Of a stretch of 64,000 bases of DNA, positions 51,684 through 61,001 are shown piece after piece (position 1 is the first letter of the stretch; each line of letters starts with the position of its first letter). The notes below the pieces were generated by a model that was given only the letters and a program-made list of their open reading frames with translations, was not told where the DNA came from and ran no database searches. The stretch is from positions 1 through 64,000 of the forward strand of contig NZ_MKZO01000007.1 of NCBI RefSeq assembly GCF_001941965.1. Direction: 5' to 3'. The position numbers were made by a program, and so were the translations under genes. Origin of the DNA: Pseudomonas putida. GTDB lineage: Bacteria; Pseudomonadota; Gammaproteobacteria; Pseudomonadales; Pseudomonadaceae.

Positions 51684-53012
51684 ATGACAACTTCCAATCA
51701 ATCCGTTGAAGACGTACCCCTCAATCGCTTCCACCAGTTGCTCACCGCCCGTTCCGGTGGCGGCTCCTTCGTCGACGGCTATGTGCTCAGCATCATTGGC
51801 GTGGCCATGGTGCAGATGTCCGCAGGCCTGGGCCTGAGCGCCTTCTGGCAGGGCATGATCGCCGCCTCGGCGCTGATCGGCATCTTCTTCGGCGGCTTCC
51901 TCGGCGGCGCGCTGACCGACCATTTCGGGCGCAAGCGCATCTTTTTCGTCGGCCCTACCCTGTTCATCCTCGGTTCCCTCGCCCAGTTCTGGGTCGACTC
52001 GGGCCCCATGCTGTTCGCCCTGCGTTTCCTGATCGGTGTCGCGGTGGGCATCGAATACCCGGTGGCCACCGCGCTGCTGGTGGAATTCCTGCCGAAGAAA
52101 TACCGCGGCCCACGCCTGGCCACCCTGACCATCCTCTGGTTCGCCGGTGCCGCCTTCGCCTATATCGTCGGCCACTTCCTCCTCGCCTCCGGCGACGAGA
52201 ACGCCTGGCGCCTGGTGCTGGCAAGCCCCGTGGTGATCGGCGCGATCCTCTTCGGCCTGCGCATGGGCACCCCGGAATCGCCCCGCTGGCTGCTGAACAA
52301 GGGCCGCGCGGCGGAAGCCGAGGCGATCATCAAGCAGGTCTACGGCAACGCCTTCTCGCTGAAGAACCTGCCGGAGCAAGCCAAGGAACAGAAAGCCTCG
52401 CTGCTCAGCCTGCTGCACTCGGGCTACGGCAAACGCATGCTGTTCGTCAGCATGTTCTGGTCGTGCTCGGTGATCCCGGTGTTCGCGGTCTACTCCTTCG
52501 CCCCGAAGGTCCTTGAAGCGCTGCACCTGAAAGGTGACTGGGCGTCCTTCGGCTCGGTGGCGATCACCCTGCTGTTCGTGGTCGGTTGCATCATCGCCAC
52601 CCGCCTGATCAACAGCATGGGCCGGCGCAGCATGCTGATCCACAGCTTCCTCTGGTCCGGCCTGGCCCTGCTCGGCCTGGCGGCGATGCACGACGGCTCG
52701 CCGATGCTGGTGCTGGTGCTGTTCGGTGCCTACGCCCTGTTCATCGGCGGCGCCCAGGTGCTGCAACTGGTGTACCCGAACGAGCTGTTCCCAACCGAGA
52801 TCCGCGCCGTCGCGGTCGGCATCGGCACCTCGCTGTCGCGTATCGGCGCAGCGGTCGGCACCTGGCTGGTACCGATGTCGCTGCAGTCCCTGGGCATCGC
52901 CCAGACCATGTACGCCGCCGCCATCGTCACCCTGGTCGGCCTGCTGTTCGCCTGGGCCCTGGCCCCGGAAACCCGTTCCCTGACTCTGCAACAAGCCGCC
53001 TCGCTGAACTGA
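51684..53012 (+). CDS. MFS transporter, sugar-porter/metabolite-H+ symporter type
   Basis: The 442-residue, 12-segment membrane protein has GGFLGGALTDHFGRKRIFFVG and a matching DxxGRR-like SMGRRSML in the second half. FLPKKYRGPRL fits the PETPRWL-like class, with GTPESPRWLLNKGR after segment 6. It likely imports the substrate of the surrounding catabolic operon. The ATG at 51684 has AGGAA eight bases upstream and is chosen over a GTG at 51669. A betaine-type ABC importer is encoded 3 kb away, so the locus has two uptake routes. Confidence 0.9.
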   Translation: MTTSNQSVEDVPLNRFHQLLTARSGGGSFVDGYVLSIIGVAMVQMSAGLGLSAFWQGMIAASALIGIFFGGFLGGALTDHFGRKRIFFVGPTLFILGSLAQFWVDSGPMLFALRFLIGVAVGIEYPVATALLVEFLPKKYRGPRLATLTILWFAGAAFAYIVGHFLLASGDENAWRLVLASPVVIGAILFGLRMGTPESPRWLLNKGRAAEAEAIIKQVYGNAFSLKNLPEQAKEQKASLLSLLHSGYGKRMLFVSMFWSCSVIPVFAVYSFAPKVLEALHLKGDWASFGSVAITLLFVVGCIIATRLINSMGRRSMLIHSFLWSGLALLGLAAMHDGSPMLVLVLFGAYALFIGGAQVLQLVYPNELFPTEIRAVAVGIGTSLSRIGAAVGTWLVPMSLQSLGIAQTMYAAAIVTLVGLLFAWALAPETRSLTLQQAASLN

Positions 53013-53053
53013 GCGCGGTCTGACATTCCTTGCGTCCCACTGGAGAGAAAAGC

Positions 53054-53956
53054 ATGAAATTCGCAGGCATCTACACCCCCGCCGTCACCCCGCTGAACGC
53101 CGACGGCAGCATCGACAAGGCCGGCTTCGCCGCCGTCCTCGACTACCTGGTGGAATCGAAGATCCACGGCATCATCATCGGCGGCTCCACCGGCGAGTAC
53201 TACGCCCACACCGCCCAGGAGCGCATCGACCTGGCCGCCCAGGCCAAGGACGTGATCAACGGCCGCCTGCCGCTGATCATCGGTACCGGCGCGATCCGCA
53301 CCGAAGACTCGGTGGCCTTCGCCAAGCACGCCAGGGAAATCAAGGCTGACGCGCTGCTGGTCGGCACCCCGCCCTACGCGCTGCCGACCCAGCAGGAAAT
53401 CGCCGTGCACGTCAAAGCCGTGGACGCCGCCGCCGACCTGCCGATCATGCTCTACAACTACCCGGGCCGCATGAGCGTGAGCATGGGCCCTGAGTTCTTC
53501 GATGCCGTGGCCGATGTGAAGAACATCGTCGCGATCAAGGAAAGCTCGGGCGACATGAACCAGCTGCACCGCCTGGCCACCAAATACCCGCACATCTCCC
53601 TGTCCTGCGGCTGGGACGACCAGGCCCTGGAATTCTTCGCCTGGGGCGCCCAGAGCTGGGTCTGCGCCGGTTCCAACTTCATCCCGCGCGAGCACGTGGC
53701 GCTGTACGAGGCCTGCGTGATCGAGAAGGACTTCAACAAGGGCCGGCGCATCATGGCGGAAATGATGCCGCTGATGGACTTCCTCGAAGGCGGCAAGTTC
53801 GTCCAGTCGATCAAGCATGGCGTCAGCCTCAACGGCCTGAGCACCGGCGGCGTGCGCGCCCCGCTGCAAGGCCTGGACGCTGCCGAGCAGGCCGAGCTGG
53901 CCAACGTGGTCGCCACCCTGAAGCGCAACATCGCTGCCATCGTCGAGGGCAAATAA
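53054..53956 (+). CDS. DHDPS/NAL-family lyase or dehydratase
   Basis: The 300-residue TIM-barrel protein has Schiff-base Lys162 (VAIKESSGD), the catalytic Tyr134 in LYNYPGRM and the binding motif GGSTGEYY (43-50). Besides true DapA, the family includes 4-hydroxy-proline pathway deaminases, KDG aldolases and 5-keto-4-deoxyglucarate dehydratases. Its place between a transporter and an aldehyde dehydrogenase in a catabolic operon argues against lysine biosynthesis. GGAGAG lies eight bases before the ATG at 53054. The next gene starts one base after its stop. Confidence 0.9.
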   Translation: MKFAGIYTPAVTPLNADGSIDKAGFAAVLDYLVESKIHGIIIGGSTGEYYAHTAQERIDLAAQAKDVINGRLPLIIGTGAIRTEDSVAFAKHAREIKADALLVGTPPYALPTQQEIAVHVKAVDAAADLPIMLYNYPGRMSVSMGPEFFDAVADVKNIVAIKESSGDMNQLHRLATKYPHISLSCGWDDQALEFFAWGAQSWVCAGSNFIPREHVALYEACVIEKDFNKGRRIMAEMMPLMDFLEGGKFVQSIKHGVSLNGLSTGGVRAPLQGLDAAEQAELANVVATLKRNIAAIVEGK

Positions 53957-53957
53957 C

Positions 53958-55448
53958 ATGGCCGAACTGCTGAGCAAAGCCGAGTACCAGGCCCTGGCCG
54001 CCAAGCTGCTGCCGCGCAACCAGGCCTTTATCGACGGCGAATTCCGCGACGCGATCAGCGGTCGTACCTTCGTCACCACCAACCCGGCCACCGGCGAGAA
54101 GCTGGCGGAAGTGTCGGCCTGCGATGTGCAGGACGTCAACGTCGCCGTCGCTGCCGCCAAGGCGGCCTTCGAAGACGGCCGCTGGAGCGCGCTGACCCCG
54201 GGTGCCCGGAAAAAGGTCCTGCTGAAGTTCGCCCAGCTGCTGGAAGACAACTCCCACGAACTGGCGGTACTGGAAGCCCTGGACAGCGGCAAACCCGTCA
54301 GCGAATGCCAGAACGTCGACGTGCCGGAGACCATCCACACCCTGCGCTGGCACGCCGAGCTGATCGACAAGATCTACGACGCCACCGCCCCGACCGGTTC
54401 CGCGGCGGTGACCATGGTCGTGCGCGAAGCCATCGGTGTTGTCGGCCTGGTCCTGCCGTGGAACTTCCCGCTGCTGATGCTGGCCTGGAAGATCGGTCCG
54501 TCCCTGGCCGCCGGTTGCTCCATCGTGGTCAAGCCGGCCAAGGAAACCACCCTGACCGCCCTGCGCGTGGCCGAACTGGCCCACGAAGCGGGTATTCCGG
54601 CAGGCGTGTTCAATATCGTGCCTGGCGGCGGTCGTGAGGCCGGCGAGGCCATCGGTCGTCACATGGACGTGGCCATGGTCAGCTTCACCGGTTCCACCGA
54701 TACCGGTCGCCTGTTCCTCAAGTACGCCTCCGAGTCCAACCTCAAGCGCGTGGTCCTGGAGCTGGGTGGCAAGAACCCGGCCGTGGTCATGAACGACTGC
54801 GAGGACCTGGACTCCGTGGCCCAGTTCGTCACCGCCGGTGCCTTCTGGAACATGGGCGAGAACTGCTCCGCGTCGTCGCGCCTGATCGTGCACAAGGATG
54901 TGAAGGACGAGCTGCTGAGCCTGATCTCCAAGCATGTGAAGGACTGGAAACTCGGCGACCCGCTGGACCCGGACAACCGTCTCGGTGCCATGGTCAGCAA
55001 GGCGCATTTCGAGAAAGTCCGTTCCTACCTGGAATACGCCGCCGAGCAGAAGCTCACCGTGGCCCTGGGTGGCGAGACCCAGGATGGCGTATTCGTGCAG
55101 CCGACCATCGTCGATGGCGTGGCCCGCGACAGCCGCCTGTTCGTCGAGGAAATCTTCGGCCCGGTGCTCAGCGTCACCACCTTCGAGACCCTCGACGAAG
55201 CCATCGAACTGGCCAACGACACCATCTACGGCCTGGCGGCGTCGGCCTACACCGGCAGCCTGCGCAATGCCCTGCGCCTGTCGCGGGAAATCCGCGCCGG
55301 TGTGGTCACGGTCAACTGCTTCGGTGAAGGCGATGCCTCGACGCCGTTCGGAGGCTACAAAGAGTCCGGATTTGGCGGTCGCGACAAATCGATCTGGGCG
55401 CATGATCAGTACACGGAGCTGAAGACCATCTGGATCGACGCTTCGTGA
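53958..55448 (+). CDS. NAD(P)-dependent aldehyde dehydrogenase, PuuC-like
   Basis: The 496-residue enzyme has the general base Glu268 in LELGGKNP, catalytic Cys303 in GENCSAS, VLPWNFPLLMLAWKIGPSLA and the C-terminal GGYKESGFGGRDKS, which closely resembles PuuC (gamma-glutamyl-gamma-aminobutyraldehyde dehydrogenase). It oxidises an aldehyde to a carboxylate. With the oxidase and lyase upstream it forms a pathway whose substrate is unknown; 2-oxoglutarate semialdehyde or an aminoaldehyde are candidates. Confidence 0.93.
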   Translation: MAELLSKAEYQALAAKLLPRNQAFIDGEFRDAISGRTFVTTNPATGEKLAEVSACDVQDVNVAVAAAKAAFEDGRWSALTPGARKKVLLKFAQLLEDNSHELAVLEALDSGKPVSECQNVDVPETIHTLRWHAELIDKIYDATAPTGSAAVTMVVREAIGVVGLVLPWNFPLLMLAWKIGPSLAAGCSIVVKPAKETTLTALRVAELAHEAGIPAGVFNIVPGGGREAGEAIGRHMDVAMVSFTGSTDTGRLFLKYASESNLKRVVLELGGKNPAVVMNDCEDLDSVAQFVTAGAFWNMGENCSASSRLIVHKDVKDELLSLISKHVKDWKLGDPLDPDNRLGAMVSKAHFEKVRSYLEYAAEQKLTVALGGETQDGVFVQPTIVDGVARDSRLFVEEIFGPVLSVTTFETLDEAIELANDTIYGLAASAYTGSLRNALRLSREIRAGVVTVNCFGEGDASTPFGGYKESGFGGRDKSIWAHDQYTELKTIWIDAS

Positions 55449-55674
55449 GCTGAAACCCGGGTGCTGTTCTGACGGAGTTCGGTACCTGACCCGGCCACCG
55501 CCCCACGCAGGCGGTGGCCACCCCCGTTTCCTTTCGCAGTACGGCGAACGAGCAGCACGGCCCGTGCAGGCCACTACAACGCTGCGGCGCTGAAGGCTCC
55601 CGGATTTCTTCCCGGGCGGCCACACAATCCAACTACCCAAAAACCCGTCCGCACGACCGCCGGAGAGCGCTCGC

Positions 55675-56619
55675 GTGCGAACACATGCACAGACTTTCCT
55701 ACTGCCCATGCTCGCTTCGAACGTTTCAACCCATAGCTCCACTCTCGGTCACCGCAATGCGCTGATCGTGGCCCACATCGCCGCCGTGCTGTTCGGTCTG
55801 ACCGGCATTCTCGGCGCCCTTATCCACTCATCCGCCTCGGTCATCACCTTCGGTCGCGCCGCTTTTGCCGTGTTTGCCCTGGGTGCGGTAGCGCAATTGC
55901 AGAAACGTGGCGTGTTCCACCGCCTGAGCTGGCGCAAATTCGGGGTCATGGCCCTGAGCGGGGTGATGCTGACCTCGCACTGGGTCAGTTTCTTCATCGC
56001 CATCAAGGTCGGTGGCGTGGCCGTGGCGACCCTCGGTTTCGCCAGCTTCCCGGCGTTTATCGCGGTGCTTGACCTGCTGGTATTCCGCGAGCGCATTCGT
56101 GCCGCCGAGGGCATGCTGTTGCTGCTGGTCAGCCTCGGCCTGGTGCTGGTGGTGCCGTCCTTCGACCTGCTCGACCAGGGTACGGTCGGCTTGCTCTGGG
56201 GCCTGGGCTCGGGCCTGTCCTTCGCCCTGCTGGCGATCATCAACCGCCGCGGCCTGCAAGGCATGAACGCGGTACAGGTGGCGTTCTGGCAGAACCTCAC
56301 GGTGGCCGTGCTGGTGGCGCCGTTCGCCTTCGACACCCTGCTGGTGCAGGGGCTGAGTCACAGCGACTGGCTGTACCTGGCGATCCTCGGGATCTTCTGC
56401 ACCGGGTTGTCCCAGTACCTGTTCGTCAAGAGCCTGGAAGGGCTGGAGGCGCGCAGCGCGGGGATGATCATTGCGCTGGAGCCGGTGTATGCAATCGCCT
56501 GCGCCTGGTGGCTGTTCGGTGAACAGCCGTCGCTGCGGATGGTGGCGGGGGCGGCGTTGATCATCCTGGCCACGGTGCTGTCGGCCTGGGGGAAGCTGAC
56601 GGCGGAGCAGGTGCACTGA
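55675..56619 (+). CDS. EamA/DMT-family transporter
   Basis: The 314-residue protein has two five-helix EamA repeats (for example ALIVAHIAAVLFGLTGILGA, SGVMLTSHWVSFFIAIKVGG and a second repeat from WGLGSGLSFALLAIINRRGL). These are metabolite or amino acid exporters or importers of the RhaT/YdcZ class. The GTG at 55675 has GGAGAG at 55662-55667; an ATG at 55708 is possible. It follows the aldehyde dehydrogenase by 226 bases, so it may have its own promoter. Confidence 0.9.
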   Translation: MRTHAQTFLLPMLASNVSTHSSTLGHRNALIVAHIAAVLFGLTGILGALIHSSASVITFGRAAFAVFALGAVAQLQKRGVFHRLSWRKFGVMALSGVMLTSHWVSFFIAIKVGGVAVATLGFASFPAFIAVLDLLVFRERIRAAEGMLLLLVSLGLVLVVPSFDLLDQGTVGLLWGLGSGLSFALLAIINRRGLQGMNAVQVAFWQNLTVAVLVAPFAFDTLLVQGLSHSDWLYLAILGIFCTGLSQYLFVKSLEGLEARSAGMIIALEPVYAIACAWWLFGEQPSLRMVAGAALIILATVLSAWGKLTAEQVH

Positions 56620-56643
56620 TAGGTTCCTGAGACCGACACCGCA

Positions 56644-56735
56644 CCCTGTGGGAGCTGGCTTGCCAGCGATTTGGCCCGACCTGACAACCTCTTTGTCATT
56701 GCCGGCCTCATCGCTGGCAAGCCAGCTCCCACAGG
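56644..56735. repeat. REP pair, inward orientation, with CTGACAA inner arms
   Basis: GTGGGAGCTGGCTTGCCAGC, then a centre with CTGACAA and TTGTCA, then the inverse REP. It lies between the convergent EamA and M20 genes. Confidence 0.87.
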
Positions 56736-56759
56736 TCCTGCACCCACAGGAAGATTGGT

Positions 56760-57920
56760 TTAGAGAGGCAAGCTCCTGCGCACCACCTCGGCAAAATACT
56801 CCGCCCCGGTCTTCAGAATCCCGTCATTGAAGTCATAACAAGCGTTATGCAACGGCGTCCCGCCCGTCTCGCCATTGGCCCCATTGCCGATAAACACGAA
56901 GTTCCCCGGCACCTGCTGGAGGAACGCGCCGAAGTCCTCGGAAATCATCATCGGCATCACCTCCCCGTCCACCGCCGCCTCGCCGACCACGGCCCTTGCT
57001 GCCTCGACTGCCAACGCTGTGTTCTCCGCCCAGTTCACCGTCGGCGCAAACTCATGGGTGTACTCGAACTCGCAACTCGCCCCGTTCGCCGCACAGATGC
57101 CCATGCAGATCTCGCGCATGCGGGTTTCCAGGAGCTTCTGCACCTCGGGGCTGTAGCTGCGGGTATCGCCCTTGATGGTCACATGGGTCGGAATCGCATT
57201 GCGGATGCCATCGGTCAGGAACTCCGTGCACGACACCACCGCCGACAACCCCGGATCGACATTGCGCGCCACCACTGTCTGCAGGGCGACGACGATCTGC
57301 GCCCCGGTCACCAGCGGGTCCACGCCCATATGCGGCCGCGCCGCGTGGGTACCCCGGCCCTGGATGCGGATGACGAAATTGTCTTCGCTCGCCATGATCC
57401 CGCCCGCACGGGTAGCGATATGCCCGGCCGGCATCCCCGGCATATTGTGCGCGCCATAGATGGCATCCACCGGGAAGCGCTGGAACAGCCCGTCGGCCAT
57501 CATCGCCTTGGCCCCGCAGCCATGCTCCTCGGCCGGCTGGAAGATAAAGCGCACGGTGCCGTTGAAGTCGCGGCGCTCGCAGAGCAACTGGGCTGCACCG
57601 AGGATCATCGCCATATGCCCGTCATGCCCGCAGGCGTGCATCTTGCCGTCGATCCGCGAAGCATGCTCGCGCTCCGGTACCTGCTCGGTGATGTTCAGCG
57701 CGTCCATGTCGGCGCGCAGGCCGATCACCCCGGCACCCTCACCCACCCGCAGGCTCGCCACCAGCCCGGTGCCGCCGATTCCGCGATGCACCTCCAGGCC
57801 CAGGCCTTCGAGAATCCCGGCCACCCGTGCCGAGGTGTCGACTTCCTCGAAGCCGGTTTCCGGGTGACGGTGGAAGGCGTGGCGCCAGGCTTTCAGGCGT
57901 TGTTCGAATTGCGCGCTCAT
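56760..57920 (-). CDS. M20-family amidohydrolase (hippurate hydrolase/HipO-like)
   Basis: The 386-residue metallopeptidase-fold enzyme has GLRADMDALN (68-76), HACGHDGHMAMILGAA with Cys97 and His99 as metal ligands, and the catalytic Glu pair at ~131-132 (QPAEEHGCGA). The family removes N-acyl groups from amino acids (hippurate, N-acetyl amino acids, indoleacetyl conjugates). It overlaps the permease gene by 4 bp (ATGA on the minus strand), so the two are coupled: import followed by deacylation. Confidence 0.92.
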   Translation of the reverse strand: MSAQFEQRLKAWRHAFHRHPETGFEEVDTSARVAGILEGLGLEVHRGIGGTGLVASLRVGEGAGVIGLRADMDALNITEQVPEREHASRIDGKMHACGHDGHMAMILGAAQLLCERRDFNGTVRFIFQPAEEHGCGAKAMMADGLFQRFPVDAIYGAHNMPGMPAGHIATRAGGIMASEDNFVIRIQGRGTHAARPHMGVDPLVTGAQIVVALQTVVARNVDPGLSAVVSCTEFLTDGIRNAIPTHVTIKGDTRSYSPEVQKLLETRMREICMGICAANGASCEFEYTHEFAPTVNWAENTALAVEAARAVVGEAAVDGEVMPMMISEDFGAFLQQVPGNFVFIGNGANGETGGTPLHNACYDFNDGILKTGAEYFAEVVRRSLPL

Positions 57921-59542
57921 GCTCGCTGTCCCTCGGGGAATGAAGAAGTGGATACGGTCTCGCTCGGGGCTTCACGCCACATCGCGCTCTCTTGCAGATA
58001 GCGGGTGCGGTAGCCGCTGCAGACTCCGGCGTAGTAGAAAGCCAGGGCCAGCAGCGCCACCACCAGCATGTCCCAGCCCGACGGAATCAGGCCGATACCG
58101 CCGAAGTCGCTGCTGCCCAGCCAGGACACCAGGGCCATGGCCGGCAGGAAGCCGATCAGCCACAGCGCCGAGTACAGGTCCTTGGCAAAGCCCGTCCAGC
58201 CGGCCTTGGCCTGGAACCAGAAGAAAATCGGCAAGGCGCCCACCACCAGCAGGATCACCTGCCCGGTCAGCGGCCAGCGCGCCCAGTACAGCACCAGCGA
58301 GGCGCAGACGAAGGCGAACGGCGCGATCACCCGCATGCCCTTGATCACCAGCGGCCGCGGCACGTCGGCGGCGGTCGTGCGCAGGGTCATCAGGCTCACC
58401 GGGCCGGTGAGGAAGGAGATGATCACCGCCACCGAAATCACCGCCGCCAGCGCACCCCAGCCACGGAAGAAGAACAGGAAGACGAAGGACACCGCCAGGT
58501 TCAGCCACATGGCTTCGCGAGGAATGCCATACAGCGGGTGCAGGCGGCCGAAGATCTTCGGCATGGTGTTGTTGCGTTCCATGGCGTAGATCATTCGCGC
58601 CGTGGTGGCGGTGTAGATCGAGCCGGTGCCGGAGGGGCTGACGAAGGCATCCAGGTACAGGAGCATGGCCAGCCAGTTGAGGTTCAGGGCCAGGGCCAGT
58701 TGCGCCAACGGAGAATCGAAGCTCAGGCTGTGCCAGCCGGCGGCGATGCTCTCGGGGCTGACGGCACCGATAAAGGCCACTTGCAGCAGTACGTAGATCA
58801 CCAGGGCGATCAGTACCGAAGTGATCAGCGCAAAGGGAATGCTGCGCCCCGGATCACGCGCCTCGCCGGCCAGGCTGACCGGGCTCTGGAAGCCGTTGAA
58901 GCTGAACACGATGCCGCTGGCGGCCACGGCGGTGAACACGGCGGACCAGCCATACGGCGCGAAGCTGGCCTCGCTGCCGTCACCGAAGTTGGCGCCGTTG
59001 AAGCCGGCCCAGATCAGCGCCACGCCGGTCAGCGCCGGGACCACCAGCTTGAACAGTGTGATCGCGGTATTGGTGCGTACGAACAGCTTCACACCCCAGT
59101 AGTTGAGGCCGAAATAGACCATGACCAGCGCCGCGCTGGCCCACAGGCCGGGGGTGGTCAGTTCGCCGTTGGCGACCATGGCCCGGGCCCAGGGGTAATC
59201 CCAGGAGGCCATGTACTGGATCGAGGCGATGGCTTCGATGGGGATCACCGAGACGATGGAAATCCAGTTGGCCCAGGCCGCCATGAAGCCCACCAGCGAG
59301 CCGTGGGAATAGCGCGCATAGCGCACCATGCCGCCGGACTCGGGGAACATCGCGCCCATTTCCGCATAGGTCAGGGCAATGGCCAGGACCACCACGGCGC
59401 CGATCACCCAGGCCAGGATCGCGGCCGGGCCGGCGATGGCCGAAGCGTGCCAGGCGCCGAACAGCCAGCCTGAGCCGATGATGGAGCCCAGGCCGGTCAG
59501 CATCAGCGACCAGGGTCCGATATTGCGTTTGGTGGTGTGCAT
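57917..59542 (-). CDS. APC-superfamily amino acid permease
   Basis: The 541-residue, ~12-segment permease begins RNIGPWSLMLTGLGSIIGSG then WLFGAWHAS, an APC opening, with FSFNGFQSPVSLAGEARDPG in the central region. It is larger than GabP/CycA types and resembles aspartate/glutamate or unusual amino acid carriers. GGAG lies seven bases before its ATG. It probably imports the N-substituted amino acid processed by the coupled M20 enzyme and the upstream lyase and hydrolase genes. Confidence 0.9.
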   Translation of the reverse strand: MHTTKRNIGPWSLMLTGLGSIIGSGWLFGAWHASAIAGPAAILAWVIGAVVVLAIALTYAEMGAMFPESGGMVRYARYSHGSLVGFMAAWANWISIVSVIPIEAIASIQYMASWDYPWARAMVANGELTTPGLWASAALVMVYFGLNYWGVKLFVRTNTAITLFKLVVPALTGVALIWAGFNGANFGDGSEASFAPYGWSAVFTAVAASGIVFSFNGFQSPVSLAGEARDPGRSIPFALITSVLIALVIYVLLQVAFIGAVSPESIAAGWHSLSFDSPLAQLALALNLNWLAMLLYLDAFVSPSGTGSIYTATTARMIYAMERNNTMPKIFGRLHPLYGIPREAMWLNLAVSFVFLFFFRGWGALAAVISVAVIISFLTGPVSLMTLRTTAADVPRPLVIKGMRVIAPFAFVCASLVLYWARWPLTGQVILLVVGALPIFFWFQAKAGWTGFAKDLYSALWLIGFLPAMALVSWLGSSDFGGIGLIPSGWDMLVVALLALAFYYAGVCSGYRTRYLQESAMWREAPSETVSTSSFPEGQRA

Positions 59543-59602
59543 CTGAGTCTCCGTTGTTGTTTTTTTAGAGGAGTGGAATCCGTTCTTGTGGCTGATGGAG
59601 AA

Positions 59603-59695
59603 CCCTGTGGGAGCTGGCTTGCCAGCGATAGGGCCCTATCTGGCATCAGAGGTGCCCTTGCCGGCCTCATCGCTGGCAAGCCAGCTCCCACAGGG
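59603..59695. repeat. REP pair, inward orientation
   Basis: GTGGGAGCTGGCTTGCCAGC and its inverse surround a ~30-base centre. It lies inside the gap between the ammonia-lyase and permease genes, which are on the same strand, so it may dampen read-through. Confidence 0.86.
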
Positions 59696-59720
59696 ACCGC
59701 GCCGGGTCGGGGAATTATTG

Positions 59721-60929
59721 TCAGGCCCGGGCCAGCCACTCGCGCTGGCGGGCCAGGACCGACTCGGCGGACTCGCCCACCAGTTCGGCATACACACCCG
59801 GCGCCGTGGCGCCTTCGGTGCTGATCAGCAGCACGCGGGAGTCCTTGCCCAGCCCCAGCTCGGCAGCCTGTTGCGGTGCCTTCGCCAGGCGCTGCAAGGC
59901 CGCCAGCCCGGCCACCGCCGACTCGCCGGACTCCAGCGGAATATCCCGCTCACTGCCGGCCGCCAGGCGCCGCATCGCCAGCACCGCCTCGTCGTCATGC
60001 AGGGTCATGAAGAAATCGACGCTGTTCTCCAGGAATTTCCACGCCAGCGGCGAGGTTTCCCCACAGGCCAGCCCCGCCATCACCGAGTCCACCGAGCCAC
60101 TGGCATTCGCCGCGCGCCCGGCCAGGGCGCTCTGGTACAGGCAGTCGGCCTGGGCCGGCTCGACCATGACCAAGGTCGGCCGCTGTGCACCCTGCAACTC
60201 CCACAGGTAACTGGCGATCCCGGCCGCCAGGCCACCGACGCCACCCTGCAGGAAGACATGGGTAAAGCCCTGGTCATAGGCCTCGACGATCTCGGCGGCG
60301 ATGGTGCCGTAGCCCTGCATCACGTCCCGGGGAATCTCCTCGTAGCCGTCATAGGAGGTGTCGGACACCACCAGCCAGCCATTGCGCAAGGCCAGGGCCG
60401 CAGCCTCTTCCACCGACTCGTCGTAGTTGCCGCTGATGCGCACGATCTCGGCGTCATAGGCGGCGATCGCCTCTTCCCGTTCAACGCTGACATTGGCATG
60501 CAGCACGATCACGCAGCGGCAACCCAGGGTCTGTGCCGCAGCCGCCAGGGCGCGGCCGTGGTTGCCGTCGGTGGCGCTGATCACGGTGAAGCCGGCCAGG
60601 GCTTGGGCGTACTCGCCAGCGAGCAAGGCGCGGACATTGAAATTGTGCTCGGGGAAGCGCCGCAGGATCAGGCGCACCAGGGCAATCGGCGCACCCAGGG
60701 CCTTGAAGCTGCCCAGTTGCGAGCGCTGCGACTCGTCCTTGACCAGCAACTGGCCCACGCCCAGCTCGGCGGCCAGGTCCGGCAGGCTGTACAGCGGCGT
60801 GGCGCCCCGGTTGAGGCCAGCCCAGTGCGCAAGCCAGTCACGGCTCTGGCCGGCCCTGGCGATGCTCATGATCTCGCGCAGGTCTTCGGGGTACGGGATA
60901 CGGCGGGCGTTGCGGTTGGCTAGCAGCAT
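59721..60929 (-). CDS. dpaL: 2,3-diaminopropionate ammonia-lyase
   Basis: The 402-residue fold-type II PLP enzyme starts MLLANRNARRIPYPEDLREI and has the PLP Lys76 in SQLGSFKALGAP. ISATDGNHGRALAAAA supplies the Asn/His loop and LQGGVGGLAAGIASYL the Gly-rich phosphate site. It splits L- or D-2,3-diaminopropionate to pyruvate and two ammonia. The ATG at 60929 has GGAGA upstream; starts at 60941 or 60962 are less likely. It lies 72 bases downstream of an M20 hydrolase gene, an arrangement reminiscent of E. coli ygeX-ygeY. Confidence 0.92.
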   Translation of the reverse strand: MLLANRNARRIPYPEDLREIMSIARAGQSRDWLAHWAGLNRGATPLYSLPDLAAELGVGQLLVKDESQRSQLGSFKALGAPIALVRLILRRFPEHNFNVRALLAGEYAQALAGFTVISATDGNHGRALAAAAQTLGCRCVIVLHANVSVEREEAIAAYDAEIVRISGNYDESVEEAAALALRNGWLVVSDTSYDGYEEIPRDVMQGYGTIAAEIVEAYDQGFTHVFLQGGVGGLAAGIASYLWELQGAQRPTLVMVEPAQADCLYQSALAGRAANASGSVDSVMAGLACGETSPLAWKFLENSVDFFMTLHDDEAVLAMRRLAAGSERDIPLESGESAVAGLAALQRLAKAPQQAAELGLGKDSRVLLISTEGATAPGVYAELVGESAESVLARQREWLARA

Positions 60930-61001
60930 TGCGGTCTCCATCAGGCAAAGGGGTGCCGTCACCGATGGCGTGGGGCATCGGCGTTGGCGTTGGCAAAGGG
61001 G

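Noticed and set aside
53054..53956. Assignment of the DHDPS-family protein as DapA of lysine biosynthesis
   Set aside because: Operon context with amine oxidase, transporter and aldehyde dehydrogenase is catabolic, and the GSTGE motif differs from the GTTGE of DapA.
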